Assembly (NCBI GenBank): GCA_034521715.1
Contig: JAXHLY010000013.1
Span: 222,701 to 286,700 of the forward strand
Source of the DNA: Methylohalomonas sp034521715
GTDB taxonomy: Bacteria; Pseudomonadota; Gammaproteobacteria; Methylohalomonadales; Methylohalomonadaceae
DNA: 64,000 nt
Direction of reading: 5' to 3'
The position numbers and the translations under genes are program-made. Positions 37,698 through 47,902 of the stretch are shown piece by piece (the stretch's first letter is position 1; every line of letters starts with the position of its first letter). Below the pieces are notes generated by a model, which did no database searches, had not been told where the DNA came from, and saw only the letters and a program-made list of their open reading frames with translations.

Positions 37698-39019
37698 CTA
37701 GCGTTTCCAGTCGATGCCTATCAGCAGCTCGCGGCTATTCTGGAAACGTTCATCGGGATCCTTGGCAAGCAGGCCGTTAACAAGCGGCTGATACTTGGAA
37801 AGATAGTCGGGCAATTGCGGTATGGGTTCAACAACATGGGCGCGGAGCAGCTCACTGACGGAATTCCCGCTGAAGGGCCGTTTGCCTGTCATCATCTGGA
37901 AGAAGATGACTCCCAGGCTGTATAAATCACTGCGCTGGTCAACTTTCATACCACTGCCCTGTTCCGGACTGATGTAATAGGGTGTGCCGACAACCATGTT
38001 ATTTACAGTTATATCCTCCATATCCTGATCGCCCTGCTTGGCAACACCGAAGTCAGTAATGGTAAGTGACCCGTCATCCTTGAACAGGATATTCCCCGGC
38101 TTGATATCCCGGTGTACGATGTCCAGTTCATGTACAGCCCCGAGTCCCGATGCCATTTGCCGCAGATATTCCAGCCCTTCAGCAGGACGGATACCTTCTT
38201 TTATGCGGGCAGCCAGATCACCGGCGGGAAAATATTCCATGGCGATATAGGCAAAATCAGCGGCAAAGGCCCGTTCATATATGCGCACGACGTGTGGATG
38301 ATTCACATTGGATAACAGGTTGTATTCGAGCATGAAACGCTTGAGTGCAGTCGGATCCTCCATGCCCTGTGTAAACATGATCTTCAGAACAACGTGAACA
38401 TTGTCTTCAAGTCTCTCTGCAAGAACGATGGTGGACATGCCACCACGGCCGATTTCCCTGATTAGTTTGTAACCCGGTATTTCCAGGGTCAGGGCCTCGC
38501 TGGCCGGTGTATGGTGTGTGGCCGGTATTTCAATATTCTGATAGGTGGTTTCATGAATGGAGCTGTGCTCCTGTAAAGTGGCCTCGTGCGGGTCCTCTGT
38601 ATCCGGTTCGTCCGGCGCCGGAGCAATGATTTCCATTTCATCCTCGCCGGCGGATTCCAGCAGCTTGGGCATCATGCTCCCGCCTTCTATTTCGCTCTTC
38701 CGGATGCGCAGTTATCGGCACCCAGTTTCAGTGCATCCACGGCAACGCGTGTATTGTCCTCACTGGTAAGCATCAGAATCGGCGGCATCTGGGTATAGGC
38801 CTTCAGGGCGCGTAGCCAGTCAAGGCCGTTTTCATCCTGCAGACCCAGATCGTAATCAAGCAGAATCAGGTTGAATTCATGCCAGTCAAAATCATCGGGG
38901 GGCAGGCCCTGAGCCGGGTCGTATTCAACAACTTCCGCGCTGGGAAATTCCTTGCCCAGTTTGTGGGTGAAAAGCTGACGATATTCGGCAGAATCGTCAA
39001 TAAGGAGAGTTTCTAACAG
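37698..39019 (-). CDS. Receiver domain-Ser/Thr protein kinase fusion, one frameshift
   Basis: The N-terminal domain is a response-regulator receiver: LLIDDSAEYRQLF (acidic pair), LILLDYDLGLQDENGLDW with the phospho-Asp, LMLTSEDN. After a shift near 38695 an acidic linker leads to a Hanks-type kinase with GRGGMSTIVLAERL (glycine loop), Lys in VVLKIMF, HRDIKPGNILF, ITDFGVAK, and VVGTPYYISPEQGSG. No transmembrane helix is present, so it is cytoplasmic. It should let aspartate phosphorylation, presumably from the ChpA-like kinase 97 bp upstream, control Ser/Thr phosphorylation. The start is uncertain: CTG at 39019 follows an AGGGGA, and no ATG/GTG/TTG is in frame. Confidence 0.8.
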
Positions 39020-39115
39020 CTGCCGTATTCCCCTGCTAACTGTTAATAATAATTAATGACTGCAAAAGGTTAACACATGGCTGGTAGAACCGCTGTATTT
39101 GATTATATATCCGTT

Positions 39116-42100
39116 TCAGGAGCTGGTGGAATAGGAGGGCTCGAGCAAATTGTGGATATGCTGCAGAAGCTCATCCTCTGAATAGGGCTTGGTCAAATAG
39201 ATTTCGATACCGGAAGACTCTGCCATCTGGCGGTGTTTGTCGGTTGCACGTGATGTAATCATTATTACCGGTATATCGGCGGTATCGCTGTTGGCCTTGA
39301 GGTGAGAGGCCAGCTCCATGCCGTTCATGCGCGGCATTTCCAGAATCTGTCAGAACAATGTCGGGACGTTTCTTTTCAATGAGCGACATTGCCTCGAGTC
39401 CGTCCTTGGCCGTACGGATGTCGTAACCTGCGTCGCGTACGATCTGGGCCAGAGTACGCCGGGCACTGATTGAATCATCCACCACCAGGGCTACCGGCAG
39501 GCTGCGGTGAATTCCGGTATCAGTGAGGTTGGCCTCTTCAATGACGGCATCATGGGGGGTGCGGATGAGTTCAGGTAAATCCAGTACCGGTACGACGCTG
39601 CCGTCACCGAGTATGGTTGCACCGACGATACCACGGATTTTGCGGAGGTACGGGCCCAGTGGCTTGACTACCAGATCGCGGCTGTCAATGACATGTCTCG
39701 ACCTGAACGGCGCAGTTCAGGGCCTCTTCACGAATCAGCAGAGCGGGGCGGGTATCCCGGTCACTGCTGCGGCGATCAGGCGGCAGTTGCAGCAGGTCGT
39801 CGATCTGGTAGTAGTCGAGTTTTTCATCATCAAACTCGTAATAAAGCTCGTCTTCTGTTCCTTTAACACTGCCATCTTCAGGATGCAGGATCTGCTCAAT
39901 ACCCCGGGTTGAAATGGCCATTACCTGTTTACGTACCCGTACCAGTAATCCGTGGGTGGTCATCAGGGAGACCGGTAGCCGCAGTTCAAATTCGGTTCCC
40001 TGGCCGGGTTCCGAATGTATCAGTATGCTGCCCTTGATTGCCTGCAGCTGTGTCGCGACGACATCCATACCGATACCGCGTCCGGATGTCTGTGTTGTTT
40101 CGCCGCGCGTGGAAAAACCCGGCCGTAATATGACGCGCCGCAGTTCATCGTCGGTGAGTTTTTCGTCGGGTGCGATGATGCCACGCTTTTCCGCAAGTGC
40201 ACGAATGGTCTGCAGATCCAGCCCGGCGCCGTCGTCTCGGCAGCGCAGTACTATCTGCGTGCCCTCACTGGTACAGGTTAGCTGTATTGTGCCCTGCGGG
40301 TCCTTGCCGTTACGGATGCGCTCATCGCGGGATTCAATGCCATGATCAACGGCGTTACGGAGCATGTGCATGAGCGGATCGACCAGGCTGGTGAGGATAT
40401 CACTGTCGAGCAGTGTATCAGTGCCCTCGAGCACAAGGTTTGCCTGTTTTCCGGTGACACGGCAGGTCTGGCGCACAGCGCGCTGAAGGCGCGGGACAAC
40501 GGTTTTGACCGGGACCATGCGGGTACGCATGACCAGATCCTGGACTTCACGCTGCAGACGTGACTGATTGATTAACAGTTCATCGAGGCTTCGCAGGTAC
40601 TGGCCTATATCCTGGTCAAGTTCCTGCGAATCGGCCGCGGCTTCCACCAGGCGATGTGTAACAGTATGCAATTCATTGTACTGTTCCAGTTCCAGGGTAT
40701 CAAAGCCGGAATCATTTACCTGGCTGGCAAGTTTATATGCCACCCCGCCGACATCCACCTGCTGTTCAAGTTCACCAACCAGTTCCTGAAACAGGTCATG
40801 CTGTTCCAGAAGTGACTGATTCTGTTCGCTGCTCAGCCTGACTTTTTCCTGTAACTGGGCAGTTAGTATCAGGGTTTCACCGACCAGCCGCAGCAGCTCA
40901 TCGATAAGGGTGGCAGGCACACGCAGAGTGGCGGCCTGGGTCTGTTCTTCCTCTTCTTCTGTTGATGGCCGGTCCGAAGGTTTATCTGATGCTTGATCGT
41001 AGGCCTGCGCTGCTGTCTCGGTTGCTGTGACCGGTGGCATCGTCATCCATGGCCTCGAGACCGTCACGTTCGAGCCGGTTGATCCAGTCGAGTACCGCCT
41101 GCAGTGTCTGTTGGGCACTGTCCGGTGCACCGCCGCGTTCGAGCAGTGACTCGCTCATCTCTTCCAGGCAATCGGCGGCGTCAACAAGCGTCGTCGCCAA
41201 TGGCTGTGACGGCATGCGATCATGTTCAACCAGCATGACCAGCAGGTCTTCGATCTGGTGCGTCAGGTTGGCAATGCCACGTACACCAACCGTGTTCGCT
41301 GCACCTTTAATAGTATGGGCAACACGCTTGTGCCTGCTCAAGATCCTTTTGCTGCCGTTGCCGCTGGCAAGCGCCTGTATATGTTCGGAGAAAGTTTCAG
41401 TCTGGCCGGGCAGCTCCTGCAGCAAACCTTCCAGCAGTTCCTGGTTGATGTCCTCCGGCAATGCCAGGCTGATGTCTTCGGGCCGTTGCCGTCTGCATGC
41501 GCTCGCTCTGTGCGACATGATCCGAGATATAAGCGGCGGTGAGCAGATCGATCAGGGGTTGTTCCAGCTCTGCCGCCAGTGGGGTTATCCAGTCACTGTC
41601 GAGCAGGATATGAACCAGTGCCTGGCTCGCTGCGTTGTCGCCTATGCTGCCGAGATAATTGCCGACGCAGTTCGGCCAGTCGCACCAGCATGCCGATATC
41701 TGGTGTTCGCTCAGTTCCCCGCCACGGTGATTCAAATCACAAATGTTCTTGTAAAAAAGTTCGCAGGCCTGCTGCAGACCAATAAGTTCGGCTGCCTGAG
41801 AGGCATTGCCGAAGCGCTCAAGGCGGGTAGCGTATTGCGACAGGCTGTCACTACGCAGGGCCGGTGTCAGATCGGCCGTATATAGCTGCTCACAAAGCTG
41901 CTTGGCATCTTCATGCATCTGCATGCTTTCCGAAGCAAGCATATCTACCAGTTCAAGGCTGATTGGCTGTGATACGGGTTCCGCAATAACGGGTTCATCG
42001 GAAATATCCGGTTCAGCAGCGGTGTCAGTGGGTGGCAGATCGGTCATGGTAACCGCCTCACTTGAGCTGTCCTCAGCCGCGGCCGGTTCCACATTTTGTT

Positions 42101-43388
42101 CCGGTGATGTTTCAGGTACCACAGCCGGGCCGGTCTCGCCGGTCAGCATCTCGCGGATGATTTCCAGATCGGCGGCGTCCAGTGGATTGGGCCAGCAGTG
42201 ATCGCTGAGACAGGCCAGTATTGCTTCGGCGGCGTTGCTGTCCGACGGATTCGCCAGGTAATTACGTACATCATCCAGCCATTGCTTGATCCTGTTGATC
42301 TGGCTGTTGTTAAGACCGGTATCCGCTGCCACGAGATCTTCAAGTTGTTGCTGTAACAGCAGACAGATATCCTGCAGACCGATCTGTTCCATGCTACCGA
42401 CAGTATCGGCAAGTTCCGCCAGTGGTGCGGTCAGGTTGGTAACGGTGGTGGGGTTGTCGATTTCGACCTGCGACAGCGAGGTATCGAGCCTGGCCAGTGC
42501 CGGAAGATCATCTGCTTCCGGGCGTGCCGGGAACGGCATGACATTGTCTGCCGTTGTCGTGGTCGGGGCTGCAGTTCCGGTATCGTCTGCGGGTTGCTGT
42601 GGTGGTTCGATACCGAATAATTCATATAATACTGCGGCGTCGGCTATAGCCAGTGCCGCCGGCCAGTGCGGATGGCAGAGATTCTCGATCAGCGCCCTGC
42701 GTGACAATTCATCATCCGGCCTGTTCAGGCAGTTGCCGGCGAGACCGGACCAGGCAGTAAGCAGGGTCTTGCGGGTATCGCTCATCGGCTCGCCACTGGC
42801 GGCAATATCCTCGATGTTCTGTTGCAGCAGGATGGTGCAATCCTGCAATGCCGTTTCTCCGGCCTCGCCCAGGCGGTGTGCAAGCTGTCCCAGTTCCGTA
42901 ACCGCCTGGTGCAGGGTTTCCGGCTTTTGATCATCAATTGCACGGATGGTTACGGCAAGTCGTTCGAGTTCGGGCTGGAGATCGGTCGATGCAGTGGTTG
43001 CTTTCCTGATCAGCATCTCGTGCAGGACTTCGGCGTCAACCGGGGTCAGCGGTGCCGGCCAGTCGGCATTACCGAGATTATCAAGCAGCTGCTGGCTGCT
43101 TTCGGCATCGCCTTGCGTCTCAAGATAGGAATTGACCTGTTGGGGCCATGACTTCAGCAGTTTGATTTGGCCTTCACTGATCCTGCCGGTGGCAACGATG
43201 TCATCGATATGTTGCTGCAGCAAGACGGCACAATCCTGTAGTCCCAGATAATCGGCATGCCCGGCGGCATCGGCGAGTTTATCCAGTGCCTGGTGCAGGG
43301 CGGCGGTATCATCGACGGTATAACAGGCTTCAGCCCCGATCCTGAATTCCGACAATACGGCCTGTAACTGTGTTATGGCTTCAGTCAT
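39116..43388 (-). CDS. chpA: ChpA-like hybrid chemotaxis histidine kinase (CheA) with C-terminal receiver, frameshifted
   Basis: About 1424 residues. The N-terminal half has four related segments, each with QDC..LLQQ..(I/L)(D/E)D and ending W..PL (near 45-110, 170-235, 330-400, 545-615); none has a phospho-His. One canonical Hpt follows (AHTIKGAANTVGVRG, about 696), then the CheA core: dimerisation (PATLIDELLRLVGETLILTA), MLRNAVDHGIES (N box), CRDDGAGLDL, TSGRGIGMDVVATQ, a CheW-like domain, and a receiver (VALVVDDSISARRTLAQI ... MPRMNGMELASHL). Shifts lie near 41480, 41030, 39700 and 39345. P. aeruginosa ChpA has many phosphotransfer domains; this one has a single intact site. It should phosphorylate PilG, PilH, its own receiver and perhaps the downstream receiver-kinase. 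Confidence 0.88.
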
Positions 43389-43432
43389 GACGGGCTGCTG
43401 CCTGATTAATCACGATAATTTTACTCAGGATT

Positions 43433-44915
43433 CTATAATGTGATTTCCTGTGTGGATTCAGTATCGTCGGAATCGTCTATATTGTCCAAATCGTCAATAT
43501 TATCCATATCCATATTGTCTGTATCAGCAGTGTCGCCGGTCTGGAACACACCGACCGATGCCACCAGTGCCATCGCATTTTCCACCAACTGGTCAGTATA
43601 GGCGGACTGTTCCTGCAAATGGCTGCCGGTCTTGCGTACTGTCTCGCGAATTACCTCGGTACGGTCACGCAGGCGGGTGCTTGTATTGGCCTGCGCCGTA
43701 GCCCCGGCGGCAATTTTCTGGACCATGCGCACAAGCTCAGTGGTTGTGGTTTGGGTAACCCTCATCTGCTCACCGGCCTCCTCGGCCAGCTTACTGCCAC
43801 CGACAACCTGGGTTATGAGTTCGTTCATGGTGCTTACAGTACTGGCTGTTTCAACCTGGATGTTATTAACCAGAGTACTGATCTGTGACGTGGCCTCGCG
43901 TGCATTCTCAGCAAGTCGCTGCACTTCGTCGGCCACCACCGCGAAGCCGCGGCCGGCCTCACCGGCAGAGGCGGCATGCATGCTGGCATTTAGTGCCAGG
44001 ATGTGCGTACGCTCGGCAATATTATTGATCAGGTTGACGGCTGTACTGATTTCCTGTGAGCGTTCGCCCAGACGCTTGATACGCTTTTCCGTTTCACGGA
44101 TCGTATCGCGTATCTTGTTAATGCTGTCGACGGTATTTGTAACGGTCTCCACGGCAGTGGTGGTCATTTCGATAGCTTCGTCGGCAGAGCGGTTGGAAGC
44201 CTGGGCCAATTTGGCAATACGCTGCATCATTTCGGTGCGCCTTGGCCAGATTCGATGGCCGTGTTTTCAATCTCCGTACGTTCCTGGTTGGCCAGCAGCA
44301 GTACATTGTCAGATTGAGATTTGACCAGGTTGGAGGCCTCGGCCACTTCACTGGAAATCTTCATAACTTCGTTCAAAACACTGGCTGTCTCCTTGGTCAT
44401 CATATTCAGAGCATCAGCAAGCGGACCGGTAACATCCTCACTGACCGTGGCGCGGATAGTCAGGTTTTTCTGTGCAAGCTGGGCCACAGTTTCAAGCAAC
44501 GCGACGATGGAGTCGTTCAGCTGTTCGTTTTCATCCTCAATCGTAGCGAGAGCGGAGACGCGGTCATTCAGGATATTATCGATAGATTGGCCGACATCCT
44601 CAAATTCATCGCCGGACTTGATGCCCATGCGCGCATCGAGATCGCCTTCACTGATCTTGCGCATGGTATTTTTGCAGGCGCATGCAAGGGCAGAGTGAGG
44701 CGTGAGGCAAAATAATGACTGCCAATCAATGTAATGGCGGTTACGATCACGGCGGCCGTCGCGCCGGCCAGCAGAATCTGGGTGTTATTGCCTTCCAGCC
44801 CGTTCAGGGCAAGTAATAAGCCGGTAATAACCAGTAGATACAGGATACTGCCGGTTAGGGCAGCCATGAAAATCTTCTGCTTGACACTTTTTGTTTTGCC
44901 TGTGGCTTTACTCAT
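43433..44915 (-). CDS. pilJ: PilJ-like methyl-accepting chemotaxis protein, frameshifted
   Basis: A receptor of about 494 residues. Two helices lie close together (ILYLLVITGLLLALNGLEG, then ILLAGATAAVIVTAITLIGS), leaving a periplasmic loop of only about ten residues, so there is no external ligand domain. A HAMP-like segment with KISEGDLDARMGIKSGDEFE follows, and the signalling tip is NNIAERTHILALNASMHAAS and AGRGFAVVADEVQRLAENAR, of the PilJ type. The C-terminus is a run of Asp/Asn/Met-rich repeats (DNMDMDNIDDLDNIDD). Shifts occur near 44660 and 44235. No CheR or CheB gene is nearby. ATG 44915 is chosen over an upstream TTG. Confidence 0.87.
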
Positions 44916-45007
44916 GACCAACGCTCTCCATCCGGCCTGGCCGCAATATATATATTTATTTTAGTAGACCGGTCATAATCCGCCGGTCTGTAGACTGTTA
45001 ACCGACT

Positions 45008-45592
45008 CTATGTCAGCGTATCCGAATGAATACCGGAGTCTGCAAGCAGTTCGGCTAATAATTCCCTGTGATTAACCTCCAGCCATATGTTGTCATCAAC
45101 ATTATATGCCGCAGTTACGTGCCCCCGGATGGTCTCGGGAAGGTCCGGTGGGATCGCAGCGCGCTGTTCGGCATCTTCAGCATCGATTTTCAGTGCCCGG
45201 GGCAAGCCATCAATATAGATACCCGCGGCCCGCTCGCCTTGGTCAAGAACCAGTAGCCGCTGATCATCCGCCCTGGTGGCAGTCTCATCCAGACGTTGCA
45301 TAAAGTCGAAAACAGGCACAAGGTTACCGCGCAGATTAATAACACCGAGAACCCAGGCCCGTGTATTGGGAATCCGATAGATCTGAGCTGACTGGATAAC
45401 CTCGCAGATGGTTTTGCTATCTATTAATATATGTTGTGCGCCGGCTATGAAGCCATAACGCATGTTGCGCAGTTCTTCCGCCTTCTCTTCATTATCAATC
45501 AAGCCCTGGAAGGGATCAAAATGATCCAGCGACTGGCCAACCAGGTTGCCCGTCATTTGCGTCAAACTGCCTTGTTCACTGTCATGTTGCAT
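45008..45592 (-). CDS. pilI: CheW-type coupling protein (PilI-like)
   Basis: A 194-residue CheW protein that bridges the PilJ-like receptor and the ChpA-like kinase. It has the two-barrel CheW pattern: MRYGFIAGAQHILIDSKTIC, VIQSAQIYRIPNTRAWVLGV, INLRGNLVPVFDFMQRL (the diagnostic NLRGxxxPV motif) and RLLVLDQGERAAGIYIDGLP. The N-terminal 30 residues are extra relative to classic CheW. The frame is intact. It starts 16 bp after pilH and is followed by pilJ, the order of Pil-Chp clusters. Confidence 0.9.
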   Translation of the reverse strand: MQHDSEQGSLTQMTGNLVGQSLDHFDPFQGLIDNEEKAEELRNMRYGFIAGAQHILIDSKTICEVIQSAQIYRIPNTRAWVLGVINLRGNLVPVFDFMQRLDETATRADDQRLLVLDQGERAAGIYIDGLPRALKIDAEDAEQRAAIPPDLPETIRGHVTAAYNVDDNIWLEVNHRELLAELLADSGIHSDTLT

Positions 45593-45608
45593 AAAGAAAA
45601 AGATCTGT

Positions 45609-45974
45609 TCAGCTGTAGGCCTTGATCTGGTCCATTATTTGTTGGGCAGTAAACGGTTTGGATACCAGGTCCTTGCCGCCCTGCATCTTGGCCCATACAC
45701 GATCAGCTTTCTGACGTTTGCTACTGACAAAAATGACCGGAATGTTTTTCGTGGAACTGTCATTTGTCAGCGTACGTGTCGCTTCATAGCCATCCATCTC
45801 ATCCATGACTATGTCCATGAATATAATATCCGGTTTCTCCTGCTTTGCTTTTTCCACCGCTTCACGACCGTTACTTGCTGTGATAACAGTGCAGCCGGCG
45901 TCACCAACGATTTTGGACAAGTTGGATCGATCGGTTGAAGAGTCGTCAACAATTAATACTTTATTAATAGCCAT
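45609..45974 (-). CDS. pilH: PilH-like single-domain response regulator
   Basis: A 121-residue CheY-like receiver with no output domain. Key residues are the acidic pair in VLIVDDSSTDRSNL, the phospho-Asp in DIIFMDIVMDEMDGYEATR, Thr/Ser in IPVIFVSSK and Lys in GGKDLVSKPFTAQQIM. The MDxVMxxMDGYxATR stretch is typical of PilH. In Pil-Chp systems PilH antagonises PilG, acting on retraction or as a phosphate sink. It has a good RBS (GGAGGTGTATA before ATG) and lies between the PilG-like and CheW genes. Confidence 0.9.
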   Translation of the reverse strand: MAINKVLIVDDSSTDRSNLSKIVGDAGCTVITASNGREAVEKAKQEKPDIIFMDIVMDEMDGYEATRTLTNDSSTKNIPVIFVSSKRQKADRVWAKMQGGKDLVSKPFTAQQIMDQIKAYS

Positions 45975-46044
45975 TATACACCTCCATTACTACGCTACAG
46001 ATACAGTACATCCGAATAGTTAATACTGTCGATCCTGTTCATGT

Positions 46045-46862
46045 TTAAACGGTTGCTGAACTGATTTTTCGTGGTTTCTTCAGATAGTTATGTACGACTT
46101 CCTGAAATACTGCTTCGCCTACGGGTTTGATAAGATAGGTATCACAACCCGCGAGCTTGCCCTTGATGCGATCAGCAGGTGACGAGTTGCTGGTAAGCAT
46201 TATAACGGGGGTATCCTTTGCCTTGCCCTGTTTAATAACCTTGCATATTTCATAACCGTCTACACCGGGCAGAATCACATCAAGAAATATGAGATCATAG
46301 TTATTGCCATTAATCAGCTCAAAAGCTTCCTCGCCAGTTTCGGCAAAATCGACTTTTTGGGCAAAGGCTTTCAGGGCCTGGTCCAATTGAATACGTACCG
46401 GCAAGCTATCGTCAACCACGAGTGCGGCGCAACCCTTGCTTGCGGCTTCCGGTGATGGTTTGGCCGGCGCTGCCGCCGGTGCTGCTGAATCCGAGAGAAA
46501 CGCCACATCATACTTGCGCCCAGTTCATTACTGGACACCTGGTCGAGAATACTGATTGCACGAGAGGCTATTAGCGGGCGTCTGACCTGATAATGTTTGG
46601 TTTGAAATTCACGGTTCTGCGATACCAGTACCGATGACGGTATGGCTATTTCATTCCTTTCCAGATTGTCCCTGTATTGCCGCCATTTCACCAGTGCTTC
46701 AGGTTCATCCGCATTGACCATGAGGATGTCCGGTGGACTGTCCAGATCGGCGAATTTATAGGTCGTCGCCCGCGTTTCCGAATGCTTGAAAGCGGCCTGC
46801 AGGCGTTTTTCCTCCTGCGGGGGAATGCCTATGACAGCGACAGTAACCGGAGTATCACTCAT
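46045..46862 (-). CDS. pilG: PilG-like response regulator with an additional N-terminal domain, one frameshift
   Basis: A protein of about 272 residues. The C-terminal receiver (about 150-265) has VVDDSLPVRIQLDQAL, the phospho-Asp in LIFLDVILPGVDGYEICKVI, VIMLTSNSS and LIKPVGEAVFQEVV. The N-terminal part (MSDTPVTVAVIGIPPQEEKR, then ILMVNADEPEALVKWRQYRD and SSVLVSQNREF) looks like a degenerate receiver without the acidic pocket. The halves are separated by a shift near 46500, followed by an Ala/Pro-rich linker. PilG is normally a lone receiver, so the added domain is unusual. The next gene upstream, DUF6976-like, ends 18 bp before the start. Confidence 0.8.
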
Positions 46863-46880
46863 GGTGTATGTTTACGCCTT

Positions 46881-47882
46881 TCAGGCGTCCTCCACGACCA
46901 CGTATACCAGCGTCTGATTCAAGAGCTGATAGGCAATTTCACCGAAGGTCATCGGCCCGAACATGTGGGAAGTCTGTTTGCCTTCGAGCTCGGAGTACAG
47001 ATAGTTCAGAACACAGTTGCAGCTGAAAGTGACATCATGATCCAGCTTGGGTAAGGCGTTGGTGAACGCGTTGACATAGTCATCAACCGGTGCTGCCAGC
47101 TTGTACTCGACGCCGCTGAACACAGGGGCATAGAAAGAGACAGTTTTCTTGTCTTTATCGACTTCCTGGAAAGAGACATTCAGCATGGCTCCGGAATAAT
47201 CCGCGACCAACGGTGTTTTGGTATCTACATTGTGTTCGAGCAGGTAATCGGCAAAGTTCTGTTCGACGCCATTGACCAGCACACTTTCGGTTGAAAATCC
47301 GGTCTGCGGAAATTCGAATGTATCGCCGTCGCCCTGTTTCTGAATATTCACAATACCTATGTGTGCGGCCTTGCCTGGTTTCAGGGCGACATGCATGACA
47401 ATGGCATTTTCGGTAGAGCTTTCACCGGTGCCACCGTTAAAGACAGTTGGCTTCACCTTGCCGAGGTCATCAAGATGTATGCCGGTTACCCAGCCGGCAA
47501 TCGGCTTGATGAACATGTCCTCGTACTCGGGTGCATGCTGGGCATATTGCAGATGCATCTCCGTTAGCGCCGGGATTAGAAGAATGGTGAAACCATCCTC
47601 CGGTGCATCCTTGGCGATATTGTGGATCGTTCCGGTGTTGTAGAACTTGATCTGGATTTTTTTGGCCAGCGCAGGATCAAGCTCATGAACAAAAATTTTA
47701 TCCTTGGTTGTCTGACCGCCTTCCTGGGACATGAAATAGGGGATCGATCCGCCAATCCAGCGGCCCTTGGGTAACTGCTTCAGCAGATTCTCATCGCCAG
47801 CAAGCCAGAGAACCTTGCCGCTCTCGATGGCGGCTTTGGTTTCATCTACAGTACAAAGACGGGGTTTCATTAGATCCGACAT
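46881..47882 (-). CDS. FIST-like/DUF6976-type protein
   Basis: A 333-residue soluble protein, intact. It opens with MSDLMKPRLCTVDETKAAIE and KVLWLAGDENLLKQLPKGRW, then IGGSIPYFMSQEGGQTTKD. Near the end are VTFSCNCVLNYLYSELEGKQ and MFGPMTFGEIAYQLLNQTLV. I associate this pattern with the DUF6976 group, and the end (small-residue Cys region, then TFGEI) recalls the C-terminal half of FIST sensor domains, which accompany chemosensory and signalling proteins. The assignment is from memory of the sequence pattern. No membrane segment is present. It lies between the five-repeat protein and the PilG-like gene, spaced 20 and 18 bp, so it is very probably part of the chemosensory operon. Confidence 0.6.
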   Translation of the reverse strand: MSDLMKPRLCTVDETKAAIESGKVLWLAGDENLLKQLPKGRWIGGSIPYFMSQEGGQTTKDKIFVHELDPALAKKIQIKFYNTGTIHNIAKDAPEDGFTILLIPALTEMHLQYAQHAPEYEDMFIKPIAGWVTGIHLDDLGKVKPTVFNGGTGESSTENAIVMHVALKPGKAAHIGIVNIQKQGDGDTFEFPQTGFSTESVLVNGVEQNFADYLLEHNVDTKTPLVADYSGAMLNVSFQEVDKDKKTVSFYAPVFSGVEYKLAAPVDDYVNAFTNALPKLDHDVTFSCNCVLNYLYSELEGKQTSHMFGPMTFGEIAYQLLNQTLVYVVVEDA

Positions 47883-47902
47883 TATTTGGTCTCCTCTCCC
47901 AC

